Assembly: GCA_029975295.1 (NCBI GenBank)
Contig: JARKPK010000051.1
Coordinates: 1 to 64,000, forward strand
Direction of reading: 5' to 3'
Source of the DNA: Thermoguttaceae bacterium
Lineage (GTDB): Bacteria > Planctomycetota > Planctomycetia > Pirellulales > Thermoguttaceae
DNA: 64,000 bases
The position numbers and the translations under genes are program-made. The notes below the pieces were generated by a model, which was not told where the DNA came from, made no database searches, and was given only the letters and a program-made list of their open reading frames with translations. Positions 8,028 through 17,316 of the stretch are shown piece by piece (the stretch's first letter is position 1; every line of letters begins with the position of its first letter).

Positions 8028-8456
8028 ATGAACGGTCGGCTGCTTCTTCTCGTGCTGGGTGGGATGGTGTTCGCGTGTGCGGTTGGCGCCGGCTGCCGCT
8101 CGGGGATCGAACTGCTTCCCGTCAGCGGCGTGGTCACGCTCGATGGCAAGCCGGTGGAACAAGCGACGGTGTTGTTCAAGCCAGAGACCGGCCCGGTGGC
8201 TTACGGTCAAACCGACTCGGCTGGGCGATTCGAACTGAGCACGGCCGGCCGCAAGGGCGCGGTGCCGGGCAAACATAAGGTGAGCATCACCAAGACGAAG
8301 GTGACCGGCGTGGGCAACGACGAAATGGTCGATCCCGAGAAGGTGAAAACCGAGTGGATCGTGCCGCAGAAGTTCACCGATCCGGAGAAGTCGGAGCTGA
8401 CGGCCGAAGTCGCCCGCGGGAAGACCACATTCGAATTCCACCTGAAATCAAAATAG
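8028..8456 (+). CDS. Small lipoprotein with carboxypeptidase-regulatory-like (transthyretin-like) domain
   Basis: 142 residues. The signal peptide ends in a lipobox-like AVGAGC (Cys at ~23), followed by a single beta-sandwich: LPVSGVVTLDGKPVEQATVLFKPE and TDSAGRFELSTAGRKGAVPGKHKVSI. This form is very abundant in planctomycetes, often one per secreted-protein locus, and its role is unknown. The ATG at 8028 has AGGAGA upstream. It is convergent with the next gene, only 3 nt away. Confidence 0.8.
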   Translation: MNGRLLLLVLGGMVFACAVGAGCRSGIELLPVSGVVTLDGKPVEQATVLFKPETGPVAYGQTDSAGRFELSTAGRKGAVPGKHKVSITKTKVTGVGNDEMVDPEKVKTEWIVPQKFTDPEKSELTAEVARGKTTFEFHLKSK

Positions 8457-8459
8457 CGG

Positions 8460-9293
8460 CTACGTCGATTGGCCTCGCTGCTGGCTCACCCGAAGGGCGA
8501 GCAGGTCGAGTTGGCTTTTCAAGTCGCTCAGCAGCACTTTGGCGTCGGCTCCGTGCGCGTAGTGAGCGTAGAATTGCGACGCGGGACTTGTTGCCGAGGT
8601 TCCCAGCAACGTTGTGGTGTGCTGCAAGTCGTGCAATTGCGAGTTGACCTTTTCGATTCGCTCCGCCGATCGACGATGATCGGCCCAGAGCCGCTCGAAC
8701 TGAATCAACAAGGCCGCCAGCAAAGCGATTTGTCCGCCCAGCGCGATCGGCAGCCCGAGATTCCAAAGCTCGCTTCGGCCGGAGATCATCGACCAGCCCA
8801 GCAGCGAACCGCCGCAAACCAACGCCGTCGTTCCGATCAATAGGGCCAGGTAGGTCCAGGGGCCGATCGTTGAGCGACTCGCCCGCTGCGCACTACTCGC
8901 CGCAACCCCGGTGGCCACTTGGGCCGATTCCGGTTGGCCTTCGGCTTCCCGTTCGGCATCAACATGCCAGGCACCCGGCAATCCGTGGCCGAGGTCGAAA
9001 CGGGCCAACTCGCGGCGATAGGCCTTCTGCTGATTCGGATCGTTCGAGCCTTCCCAAGCCAATAGGCTTTCGATCTGCCGAAGCTCTTCTTCTTCTTCCC
9101 ATTGACGGGCCGTGCTCGACCGAGCTGCCGGGGCGTCCGTTCGGGCGTCGGCCTTGGGACGAGAGCGTTCGCGCCGGTCACCTGCCGTGGCTGGCTCGCC
9201 CATGCGCATTCGGGTTCCGCACCGAGGGCAGGCCAGTTTGCCGATCCCCTTGGCCAGCGCAGGAACATCCTGTTGGCACGTGTGACACCACAT
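8460..9293 (-). CDS. Zinc-ribbon membrane protein of unknown function
   Basis: 277 residues starting MWCHTCQQDVP. CHTC near the start and CPRCGT about 20 residues later form an N-terminal zinc ribbon. A charged, disordered stretch with a Glu-rich WEEEEELRQIE segment follows. Two transmembrane helices (TYLALLIGTTALVCGGSLLGW and LGLPIALGGQIALLAALLI) and a coiled-coil-like tail complete it. A longer form would start at TTG 9332, but the ATG immediately before the zinc ribbon is the likelier start. I do not recognise a characterised family. Confidence 0.65.
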   Translation of the reverse strand: MWCHTCQQDVPALAKGIGKLACPRCGTRMRMGEPATAGDRRERSRPKADARTDAPAARSSTARQWEEEEELRQIESLLAWEGSNDPNQQKAYRRELARFDLGHGLPGAWHVDAEREAEGQPESAQVATGVAASSAQRASRSTIGPWTYLALLIGTTALVCGGSLLGWSMISGRSELWNLGLPIALGGQIALLAALLIQFERLWADHRRSAERIEKVNSQLHDLQHTTTLLGTSATSPASQFYAHYAHGADAKVLLSDLKSQLDLLALRVSQQRGQST

Positions 9294-10120
9294 GGTGTTC
9301 CATAGATCGGCCGTTCTTCTGGCAAACTGCAACGATTCCGTAGGATTTGCGGGTGGGGATGCAGGTGATTAGCGGTTGGTTTGCCCTTCTTGAGTGTCGG
9401 TTTGGGCCGCTGGGGGCGAATGGGCGGTGTTGGTTGAAATTCGGTTGTTGGGGTGATGGCGCAAGCCTGTTCAAGCACGGGGTTGGGGGTGCTTGCGAGC
9501 CAGCCGTTCCCCCGGTTCGGCGACTGCGGTCCAAGATCGCTGAACGGCATAGCCGCTGCGGCGGGCGGGCAGCTCAGGCGGACGAGCGGTTTGGGCGCAC
9601 GAGCGGTTTGGAGCTTCGGGATCGAACAAATGCTCTGTCCGCACGGGGATTGGGCCGTTACAATGGGCCATCGCGCTGCTTGGTCAGCCCGTTGCAAGAC
9701 AGTACGTCGGGGGCTTGCCGTTGGTGCCCTGTTGTCACGAGAACCTGTTGCCGGCGGCTCGTGCTTGGCGAGCAATGCCGCAACTGATTATCGGGTAAAT
9801 GGTTGTGGGTGCTGCTGCGGGCTGTTGCGGCAGTGCGGCACGCAGGGTGCGGCGCGCCAACCGTACTAGCTGCCACGTGCGAATGGGGCCGATCACCGCT
9901 GGGCACGCGCCCCGACACTATTTCAACGATTCGTGTGAGTTCTTAATGATCTTGGCGCGGCTGCGACGGCCGCGTTGGTAAGTTGGCGAAACGTGTGAAG
10001 TTGGCAAGGCGGGCTCGCTCGGCTTCGGGCAGTGGCAACGGGGGTTGTGTGGTGAGCATGACTTGCTGCCACCCCTAGGGGCGGCAAAGCAGGAATAAAC
10101 CAAAGGCGTTACCTGGTAAT
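9294..10120. other. Long intergenic region before aroC
   Basis: 827 nt with no convincing gene. Open frames here have low-complexity Cys/Arg/Gly composition and no ribosome site. The only structure noticed is a palindrome just before aroC (listed separately). Confidence 0.5.
10067..10086. promoter_or_regulatory. 20-bp near-perfect palindrome upstream of aroC
   Basis: TGCCACCCCTAGGGGCGGCA reads almost identically on both strands, with a single mismatched pair. It ends 34 nt before the aroC start. It could be a repressor site or form a hairpin in the leader; neither is shown. Confidence 0.4.
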
Positions 10121-11275
10121 ATGTTACGATACTTATCCGCGGGTGAGTCGCACGGCAAGGCGCTGGTGGCCATCGTTGATGGGTTCCCAGCGGGGGTGCC
10201 GATCGATTTGGAAGCGATCAACGTCGAGCTGCGTCGCCGCCAGGGTGGCTATGGCCGTGGTGGGCGGCAAAAGCTGGAGCACGATCAGGTCGAGGTGCTC
10301 AGCGGTTGGTGGCGTGGGGTGTCGCTGGGCAGCCCGATCGCGCTGATGGTCGTCAACCGCGATCACAAACTCGAACGGATGGACGACCTCTATCGTCCGC
10401 GCCCCGGGCATGCCGATTTGGCCGGCTCGATCAAATATCTTTCCTCGGTTCGGGCGGTGCTCGAGCGCGCCAGCGCTCGCGAAACCGCGGTGCGCGTGGC
10501 CGTCGGCGCGTTGGCCAAGCAATTGCTGGCGCCGTTGGGCATATCGGTGTTTGGGTATGTTGTGGCGGTCGGGCCGGTGAACGTGGCGTCGCCGGGCGGC
10601 TCGCTCGACGATCTTCGCCGCCGCCGCGAGCAGAGCGAACTATATACGCTCGATCCCTCGCGCGACGGCGAGTTGAAGTCGCTGGTCGATTCGGCCCAAA
10701 AGACCGGCAACACGCTGGGCGGGGTGATCGAGGTTCGCGTTGACGGGCTGCCTGTGGGATTGGGAAGCCATGCCCATTGGGACCGCAAACTCGACGGTCG
10801 ATTGGCCCAAGCCGTCATGTCGGTGCAGGCGATCAAGGGCGTAGAGATCGGGCTGGGCTTTGAAATGGCCCGTCGCTTCGGCGCCGAGGTGCACGATCCG
10901 ATTCAATTTGATCCGCGTTTGATCGGCGAGCGCTGCCTGGGCTTCACCCGCCCGACGAACAACGCCGGCGGCTTGGAGGCGGGCATCACCAACAGCCAAA
11001 CGCTGGTGATTCGCGCGGCCAAAAAGCCGATCAGCACGCTGGCCCGTCCGCTGCCGTCGGTCAATCTGGAAACACTCGAGCCGGAAATCGCCTCGTACGA
11101 GCGAAGCGACGTCTGCGCGGTGGCGGCCGCCAGTTGCATTGTGGAAAACGTGGTGGCCTTCGAAATTGCCGCTGCGCTGTTGGAGAAATTCGGCGGCGAC
11201 AGCTTGGCGGAAATCGAAGCCCATTGGAGCTCCTTCTATCAACTTGCCCGGCGGAAGATCCAGCCCGAGTCGTAA
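10121..11275 (+). CDS. aroC: Chorismate synthase
   Basis: 384 residues, standard length. It makes chorismate from EPSP with reduced FMN, the last common step to aromatic amino acids. Signatures: GESHG at the N terminus, RRQGGYGRGGRQKLEHDQ, RPGHADLAGSIKY, the AxRETAVRVAVGA block, GGVIEVRVDGLPVGLGSH and FTRPTNNAGGLEAGITN. The start is the first ATG and matches the family N terminus (LRYLSAGESHG). Single gene; no other aro gene nearby. Confidence 0.97.
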   Translation: MLRYLSAGESHGKALVAIVDGFPAGVPIDLEAINVELRRRQGGYGRGGRQKLEHDQVEVLSGWWRGVSLGSPIALMVVNRDHKLERMDDLYRPRPGHADLAGSIKYLSSVRAVLERASARETAVRVAVGALAKQLLAPLGISVFGYVVAVGPVNVASPGGSLDDLRRRREQSELYTLDPSRDGELKSLVDSAQKTGNTLGGVIEVRVDGLPVGLGSHAHWDRKLDGRLAQAVMSVQAIKGVEIGLGFEMARRFGAEVHDPIQFDPRLIGERCLGFTRPTNNAGGLEAGITNSQTLVIRAAKKPISTLARPLPSVNLETLEPEIASYERSDVCAVAAASCIVENVVAFEIAAALLEKFGGDSLAEIEAHWSSFYQLARRKIQPES

Positions 11276-11314
11276 CGGGCCCTTCCGTTGGCGTGCCGAT
11301 CAGGGACGACGGCC

Positions 11315-12604
11315 ATGTACGAACGGACGCGGCGGCGCTGGTTGATGCGTGCCTTCGTGGCCTTCTGTTTAGGGCCCACCGCGGCCGTGGCGGGCTTTTG
11401 CGCCGTGAAGAACTGGCCGGGCCGACTGGCCGCGCAGCTCGAGCGCCTTGAAGCCGTGCTTGGGCTCCGTGTCGAGATGGACGCTTCTTCGGAGCCGCTT
11501 CCGGGCCGAATTCGATTTGACGGGTTGACGCTGAAGGATCCCGAGTCGGGCGCGGTGGTGTTTCGCACCTCGCGGATCGAAGTGCGCCGGCAAACGGCCG
11601 ACGACGACCCAACGGCGTCGGCTTCCGTCTTGGTTCTGTCGGCCGAATCCGCCGAGCTTTCGTGCGATGGGCTTGCCGCGGCCGCTGCGTTGGCCGATCG
11701 CGCGTTGCGCGGGCAACTACCGCAGCCTCGCGTGCGGATAGCGCTGGGGCGGCTGCGCTTCGAGGCCGACGGGCGAAGCGATTCGTTTTCCGACGTGCTG
11801 GCGTCGATCGACGAGCAGCCGGCCGGTTCGGCCTTGCGGGCGTGCTTCCGTTGGGATCAGTCGGCCGAACCGGCTCGCGTGCAGGTGACGCGCAATCGCC
11901 AAGGTTCGGCGGCCGCCTACCAGGTGGAACTCGACACGCGCGACGCGGCCCTGCCGTGCCGTTTGTTGGCCCATGCCTGGCCGGCGTTCCAACCCTGCGG
12001 CGACGACGCGACGTTTCGCGGTTGTGTTTGGACGGCCGGTGGCGAGTCGCCGGCGGCCGACTTGGCCGGGGAGTTCGCGGCGATTGATTTGGGCCGGTTG
12101 GCGTCGCTCTATTCCGGCTATCGATTCAGCGGCCGGGCCAACATGGTGGTCCGTTCGGCGCGGCTTCGCGCCGGCCGGTTGGAGGAAGGGGTTTTCACCC
12201 TATCGGCCGGGCCGGGCCTGATCAGCCGCGACTTGATGGAGATGCTCGTTTCGCGGTTGAAGACCCCGCGGGCCGCCGAGCCGGTGCATCCCGGCGAACT
12301 GGTGTCGTTCGAACAATTGGCCTTTCATGCCGTGGTTGATCGCGGCGGATTGCGGCTGCACGGCTGTTGCGTCGGGCCCGCGCCCGGCGCCGTGTTGTGC
12401 GACCACCGCGGGCCATTGCTGCTCGAACCGGTTCTGCAGCCGCAGCCGCTTTCGGCGGTAGTGCAGGTGCTGGCCCCCGGCGACGAGACGCCGCTGCCGC
12501 TCACCCGCCGCGCGCAGAGCCTGGCCCGTCTGCTCCCGCTTCCCGACGGCCCGCGCGCAACCGAATCGCTCTCGCACCAACCGCCCGAAAACGCCTGGCG
12601 CTGA
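11315..12604 (+). CDS. Membrane-anchored periplasmic protein of unknown function (AsmA-like appearance)
   Basis: 429 residues. An N-terminal signal anchor (LMRAFVAFCLGPTAAVAGFCAV) precedes a long, mostly beta-strand body with phrases such as LPGRIRFDGLTLKDPESGAVVFRTSRIEV and GRLRFEADGRSDSFSDVLASID. That layout resembles AsmA/TamB-type envelope proteins, but similarity is weak. The ATG at 11315 has AGGGA upstream. It begins 39 nt after aroC and could be cotranscribed with it. Confidence 0.6.
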   Translation: MYERTRRRWLMRAFVAFCLGPTAAVAGFCAVKNWPGRLAAQLERLEAVLGLRVEMDASSEPLPGRIRFDGLTLKDPESGAVVFRTSRIEVRRQTADDDPTASASVLVLSAESAELSCDGLAAAAALADRALRGQLPQPRVRIALGRLRFEADGRSDSFSDVLASIDEQPAGSALRACFRWDQSAEPARVQVTRNRQGSAAAYQVELDTRDAALPCRLLAHAWPAFQPCGDDATFRGCVWTAGGESPAADLAGEFAAIDLGRLASLYSGYRFSGRANMVVRSARLRAGRLEEGVFTLSAGPGLISRDLMEMLVSRLKTPRAAEPVHPGELVSFEQLAFHAVVDRGGLRLHGCCVGPAPGAVLCDHRGPLLLEPVLQPQPLSAVVQVLAPGDETPLPLTRRAQSLARLLPLPDGPRATESLSHQPPENAWR

Positions 12605-12948
12605 AGCTCGCGTTGGCAACGCGATTGCCGCCATTTGCCCAAAGTGCGGGCGGAGTGTTCGGTTGCCGGTGTCGAGGATGAGCCGGGCGATTGTCCGCTG
12701 GGCGCCCCTCTCGGCCGTCTGGCGGATGCGGGCGGAACGGGCCGATTCCGGTTTTCGTGCCCTTGCGGCGGCGCGCTCTGCTTTCCATCGTCGCGGCGAT
12801 GGAGTATGTTGTTGGGGTGCGGCCGGGCGCGCTGCCCGTCGGGAGCGGCAACCTCGACGCGGCGCGGGGCGGGCCGCGCAAGTGTCGGCATCGCGGCGCG
12901 GCCGGCGGCTGCCCGTCAAACGGCTCGATTTGCGTGAAAGGGTGCATC
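12605..12948. other. Intergenic region before floA
   Basis: 344 nt. A frame runs through it into floA, but it lacks the flotillin fold and has no ribosome site, so I treat it as non-coding. Confidence 0.5.
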
Positions 12949-13932
12949 ATGCCGAGCGAATTGCTTTCCAGCCTGCTGTTGGGCGCCACGTGGCCCGTCG
13001 TCGCCGTGTTCGCGGTTTTGCTGTTGCTGATCGCGCTGGTGGGCGTGATCCTGCTGTTCAGCTACTTCGGCATCTGGTTCCAGGCGTACATGTCGGGAGC
13101 CAACATCAGCCTGTGGAGCTTGGTGGGCATGACCTTCCGCCGAGTGCCCAGCCGTCTGATCGTTCCGGCGAAGATCATGGCCACCCAGGCCGGGTTGGGC
13201 AGCGAGCGCGAGACGGGCATCACCACGCGCCGGCTGGAAGCCCATTACCTGGCCGGCGGCGACGTGATGAAGGTCATCCGTTCGCTGATCGCCGCGCATC
13301 GGGCCGACATCGATCTCGACTTTGATCGCGCGGCCGCGATCGACTTGGCCGGCCGCGACGTGCTCGAGGCCGTGCAAACCAGCGTGTATCCGAAGGTGAT
13401 CGACTGCCCCGACCCGCAACGCTCGAACAAGAGCACCCTGAGCGCCATCGCGCGAAACGGCGTGGAACTCCGCGTGAAGGCCCGCGTGACGGTGCGCACC
13501 AATCTCGAACAACTCATCGGCGGCGCCACGGAAGAAACGATCATCGCGCGGGTGGGCGAAGGGATCATCACCGCCATCGGCTCGGCGCAAACGCATTTCG
13601 AGGTGATGGAGAACCCCGACCGGATTTCCAAAGCCGTGCTCGAGCGCGGGCTCGATGCGCAGACGGCCTTTGAGATCGTCTCCATCGACATTGCCGACAT
13701 CGACGTGGGGCAGAACATCGGCGCGCGGCTGCAAGTCGATCAGGCCGAGGCCGACATGCGCGTGGCCCGAGCCAAGGCCGAAGAACGCCGCGCGCAGGCT
13801 CAGGCGCTCGAACAGGAGATGCGGGCGCAGGTGGCCCGAAACCGGGCAGACGTCGTGCTGGCCGAAAGCGAAGTGCCGCTGGCCTTGGCGGCCGCCTTCC
13901 GCGAAGGGGCGATCGAACGCCGCGTGAACTGA
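12949..13932 (+). CDS. floA: Flotillin-like membrane-microdomain scaffold protein FloA
   Basis: 327 residues, close to the ~330 of FloA/YqfA. An N-terminal membrane hairpin ([24 protein letters not shown]) is followed by [32 protein letters not shown]-like region ([36 protein letters not shown]) and a C-terminal coiled coil rich in EA repeats ([27 protein letters not shown]) come next. FloA organises fluid membrane domains. AAAGGG precedes the ATG. The usual NfeD partner is not adjacent. Confidence 0.92.
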   Translation: MPSELLSSLLLGATWPVVAVFAVLLLLIALVGVILLFSYFGIWFQAYMSGANISLWSLVGMTFRRVPSRLIVPAKIMATQAGLGSERETGITTRRLEAHYLAGGDVMKVIRSLIAAHRADIDLDFDRAAAIDLAGRDVLEAVQTSVYPKVIDCPDPQRSNKSTLSAIARNGVELRVKARVTVRTNLEQLIGGATEETIIARVGEGIITAIGSAQTHFEVMENPDRISKAVLERGLDAQTAFEIVSIDIADIDVGQNIGARLQVDQAEADMRVARAKAEERRAQAQALEQEMRAQVARNRADVVLAESEVPLALAAAFREGAIERRVN

Positions 13933-14081
13933 AATGCGTGTAGCATGTGGAAGCGGCGCGGGTGTGGAATGCCGCGTCACAAAAGTTGGCAGCGCCGGCG
14001 ACGTTCGTGTCGTTGCGGGATGTGTGTTCGGCTTTGGTCTGCCGAAACCGACGGCCTTCTTTCTTTGGACGGCGGCCCACT

Positions 14082-14732
14082 ATGTCGTCGGCGCCCGATC
14101 AACCGAAGATCTACCATATCACGCATCTGAATAATCTTTCGCGTATTGTCTCTGATGGGGTTGTTTGGTCAGAGGCCGAAAGAATCCGCCGGGCGATCGA
14201 ATGCGTCGTTGTGGGCATGTCCGAGATCAAACGCCGCCGGCTGTACGAACTGGAAGTGAAATGTCATCCGGGCACGAGAGTCGGTCAGTATGTGCCGTTC
14301 TACTTCTGCCCGCGTTCGATCATGCTTTATATTCTTCACCGGGGAAATCATCCCGAAGTGCGTTTTCAAGGAGGGCAACGGCCGATCGTGCATTTGCAGG
14401 CCGACTTGCAAACGGTGGTTCGTTGGGCGAACGAGTTCGGCGTCCGATGGGCCTTCAGCCATACGAATGCCGGGGCCAAATACGCGCGATTCTATCGGTC
14501 GTTGGAGGAATTGAATGAACTGAATTGGGCCGCCATCGCGGCGACTGATTTTCGCGATCTGTCGGTGAAGGAAGGCAAACAGGCCGAATTCCTCGTTTTC
14601 GAGGCGTTCCCCTGGAATCTGGTCGAGCGTATCGGCGTGGTCGATAGAATAGTATTGGATTCCGCACGAGGAATCCTCAGTCAGGCCGAACATCGGCCTC
14701 CGGCTGCCGTGGAATCCTCGTGGTACTTCTGA
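14082..14732 (+). CDS. darT: DarT-type DNA ADP-ribosyltransferase toxin
   Basis: 216 residues, typical DarT length. KIYHITHLNNLSRIVSDGVVWSE opens the NAD-binding fold; VPFYFCPRSIMLYILHRGN is the DarT signature around its NAD-binding Arg; KQAEFLVFEAFPWNLVERIGV carries the predicted catalytic Glu169. DarT modifies thymidine (DarT2) or guanosine (DarT1) bases on single-stranded DNA with ADP-ribose from NAD and blocks replication. The subtype cannot be settled by eye. The ATG at 14082 starts directly before the conserved domain. Its antidote darG follows 12 nt downstream. Confidence 0.9.
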   Translation: MSSAPDQPKIYHITHLNNLSRIVSDGVVWSEAERIRRAIECVVVGMSEIKRRRLYELEVKCHPGTRVGQYVPFYFCPRSIMLYILHRGNHPEVRFQGGQRPIVHLQADLQTVVRWANEFGVRWAFSHTNAGAKYARFYRSLEELNELNWAAIAATDFRDLSVKEGKQAEFLVFEAFPWNLVERIGVVDRIVLDSARGILSQAEHRPPAAVESSWYF

Positions 14733-14744
14733 AGGATGGTCGCG

Positions 14745-15800
14745 ATGATTCAATGGGTTCAAGGCGACATCCTCGCTGCACAAGCAGAGGCCCTGGTCAA
14801 TACTGTTAATTGCGTGGGCGTTATGGGCCGCGGCATCGCCTTGCAGTTTCGCAAAGCGTTTCCGGAAAACTTCGATGCCTATCGAAAGGCGTGCGCCCGA
14901 GGCGAACTCCGGCCGGGAGCATTGTTCGTTTTTGAAGCTAACCGGTTGCACGGTCCGCGTTTCATCATCAACTTTCCGACAAAGCGGCATTGGCGAGGGA
15001 AAAGCCGAATCGAAGATATCCGGCTCGGTCTGGAATCGCTGGTCGAGGAAGTTCGCCGGCGAGGAATCTCATCGATTGCCGTTCCCCCATTAGGATGCGG
15101 TCTGGGGGGGCTCGATTGGCAGCGAGTTCGTCCGCTGATCGAAGATTCTTTTGCTTCGCTTCCGGCAGTGCAGGTCCTTGTGTACGAACCGCTGGGCAGC
15201 ACAGAAGCGGCGCAGCGTCGAATCGCCGAACTGGCGACGGAGAAGGCGCCGAAGATGACGACCGGTCGGGCGGCCTTGCTTGTTTTGATGCGCCGCTACC
15301 TGGCAGCCGTGATGGACCCATTCCTTTCACTGTTGGAAGTTCACAAGCTGATGTATCTGATGCAGGAGGCCGGCGAACCGTTGCGATTGCGATTCGCAAA
15401 AGGACTGTATGGGCCGTATGCCGAGAACTTGAGGCATGTGCTGACGGAGATCGAGGGGCACTTCATCAGCGGCTATAATGATGCCGAAGACGCCCCCGAT
15501 AAGCAAATCGAGTTGAGCGCCAGTGCGGGAAAGCTTGCGGAAGAGCATCTGCACGGGCAACCGGAAACCCAAGCACGGCTCAATCGAGTCGCTTCCTTGA
15601 TCGACGGCTTCGAGACGCCTTTCGGAATGGAATTGCTGGCCACTGTTCATTGGGTCGCACGCCACGAATCGGCGGGCAATGCCGATGAGGCGCTAACCAA
15701 AGTGTACTCGTGGAATCCTCGTAAACGGATGTTCCGCGAAGCAGACATCCGTTTGGCATGGGCCAGTCTTGAGAGCGGTGGTTGGTTGGCGGAGTCGTAA
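14745..15800 (+). CDS. darG: DarG antitoxin: macrodomain DNA ADP-ribosylglycohydrolase with DarT-inhibiting C-terminal domain
   Basis: 351 residues. Residues 1-~155 are a macrodomain of the DarG/TARG1-like type (WVQGDILAAQAEALVNTVN, GVMGRGIALQFRKAFP, PPLGCGLGGLDW), which removes ADP-ribose from DNA. Residues ~175-351 form the second domain (LVLMRRYLAAVMDPFLSLLEVHKLMYLMQEAGEPLRLRF, GLYGPYAENLRHVL), which in known DarG binds and silences DarT. An ATG 9 nt earlier is possible; 14745 fits the GAAGG ribosome site better. Order toxin-antitoxin and short spacing fit one transcript. Confidence 0.92.
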   Translation: MIQWVQGDILAAQAEALVNTVNCVGVMGRGIALQFRKAFPENFDAYRKACARGELRPGALFVFEANRLHGPRFIINFPTKRHWRGKSRIEDIRLGLESLVEEVRRRGISSIAVPPLGCGLGGLDWQRVRPLIEDSFASLPAVQVLVYEPLGSTEAAQRRIAELATEKAPKMTTGRAALLVLMRRYLAAVMDPFLSLLEVHKLMYLMQEAGEPLRLRFAKGLYGPYAENLRHVLTEIEGHFISGYNDAEDAPDKQIELSASAGKLAEEHLHGQPETQARLNRVASLIDGFETPFGMELLATVHWVARHESAGNADEALTKVYSWNPRKRMFREADIRLAWASLESGGWLAES

Positions 15801-15902
15801 TCGGGCGTGGCCCCTCGGCCGCCGAGCCACTGCCTGCCTTGCTGCCAGTTGACGTGTAATCTAATCGCGGCAGGGGCTTCACGCCGTGTTTCTGAGTTCT
15901 CC

Positions 15903-17222
15903 TCAGCCGGTGATGATCGCCGAGATATCGAGCAAATGCACCTGCCGGCCATGGCGGTGCGGCGAGTCGATGGTGACCCATCGGCCGTCGCGGCTGAGGC
16001 GCGGATGGGTGTCGCAACGCCACTCGCCGGCGTATTCGGCAGGACTGGGGAAGCGGCCCAGCGTCACCTTGCGATTCTCGGCGATATTGTAGAGGTACAC
16101 CTCTTGAAGCCGCTCGCGGCCGGTGGGGTAGGTGTCGCACAGGATCCAGCGGTTGCCCGGCAGGTAGGTGCAGTGCCCGTCGGCGGTCATCACGCCTTTG
16201 CCGATGTGTTCGACGAAGCCGTCGGGCCGGTCGCGGAACAGGAAGAAGCCCGTGCCGTGCTTCGGATGCGCGGCCCAGGCGAGAATGTGCTCGGCGTCGC
16301 GCCAGATGAAGTGCGAGGTCATGCCCCAGGGGTTGACGATCCGCAGGTCGCCGCCGTCGAGCCGGGCGGTGACCATCCGCGTACGCCACGATTTGCCCGA
16401 CCGCCAGCGATTGAGGAACACGAATCGCTTTCCGTCGGGCGCAACCAATAGGTGATTGAACCAATGCGGGGCGTCGCCGAACGGTTCGCCCTCGAAGGGA
16501 ATGGCCGCCAGATCGGCAAAGGATATGATCAGCTCCGCTTTGCCGCCGACCAAGTCGACGCGATGAATGCCCGACTCTTTCGGGGCCGGCACATCCGCCC
16601 ACGGGTCGGAAACGCCGACATAACCGTAGCCGGGCCGAAGCGCAGCCAGCCGCGAGAAGTCGCAGGCAACGGCCGTGGCGCCGTCGGGCGACAAGGCGTA
16701 GATCGGGTGCGGAATAGTCCGCCGCTTGCCGGTGCGCACGTCGAGGATGCGGCTGACGAAGCGATCGCCCTCGCGGTCGTTGTAGATTACCTCGGTGGCC
16801 GAGCCGGGAATCCATTGCAGCATGCAGCCCTGTTGCCAGCACCACGCACGGCTCTCGCCCAGGGCGATCCAACGGTCGCCGTCGGCCAGATCGATCATGC
16901 CCAGCTCGATCACATCGTCGGGCCGCGGCGAGCGATGCTCGAAGCCGACCTTCATCGCCAAACAGTAGCGGTTCGTCGGATCGAATTGCAGCTTGTCGTA
17001 GTAGGCGAACCAGTGGAAGCCGGGCGGGCGGGTCAGCGCGCGGATCGGCACGGAAAGGCCGCTCGGTTCCGCCACCGCGGGAGCGGCGGCCTCGGCCGCA
17101 CGCAGCGACGCCGGGCGAGCGGTTGCCGTTGCAACCAGCGCCGCCCCGGCGCCGCAAAGAAACCGTCGACGATCCAGCGTGAATCGGTTGTCCGAAAGCG
17201 GCCGGCAACGATGCAGAGTCAT
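15903..17222 (-). CDS. Tat-exported beta-propeller protein of unknown function (oligogalacturonate-lyase-like fold)
   Basis: 439 residues. The twin-arginine signal is DRRRFLCGAGAALVATATA. The body has propeller-like repeats: GDRWIALGESRAWCWQQGCMLQWIPGS, NDREGDRFVSRILDVRTGKRRTI, SHFIWRDAEHILAWAAHP, TYLPGNRWILCDTYP and THPRLSRDGRWVTIDSPH. This family is common in planctomycetes and somewhat resembles oligogalacturonate lyase propellers, but I see no metal-site motif that would prove lyase activity. A ribosome site AAAGGAG lies ~12 nt upstream of the ATG. Confidence 0.65.
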   Translation of the reverse strand: MTLHRCRPLSDNRFTLDRRRFLCGAGAALVATATARPASLRAAEAAAPAVAEPSGLSVPIRALTRPPGFHWFAYYDKLQFDPTNRYCLAMKVGFEHRSPRPDDVIELGMIDLADGDRWIALGESRAWCWQQGCMLQWIPGSATEVIYNDREGDRFVSRILDVRTGKRRTIPHPIYALSPDGATAVACDFSRLAALRPGYGYVGVSDPWADVPAPKESGIHRVDLVGGKAELIISFADLAAIPFEGEPFGDAPHWFNHLLVAPDGKRFVFLNRWRSGKSWRTRMVTARLDGGDLRIVNPWGMTSHFIWRDAEHILAWAAHPKHGTGFFLFRDRPDGFVEHIGKGVMTADGHCTYLPGNRWILCDTYPTGRERLQEVYLYNIAENRKVTLGRFPSPAEYAGEWRCDTHPRLSRDGRWVTIDSPHRHGRQVHLLDISAIITG

Positions 17223-17316
17223 GGCGGCAGGGGCTCCTTTCGATGGGCAGAGAGGGGATGCACGGCGTCGGCGGGCGGTTGCGGCGTGAAGCGATTGGGC
17301 GGGCGCGAAGCCTCGT

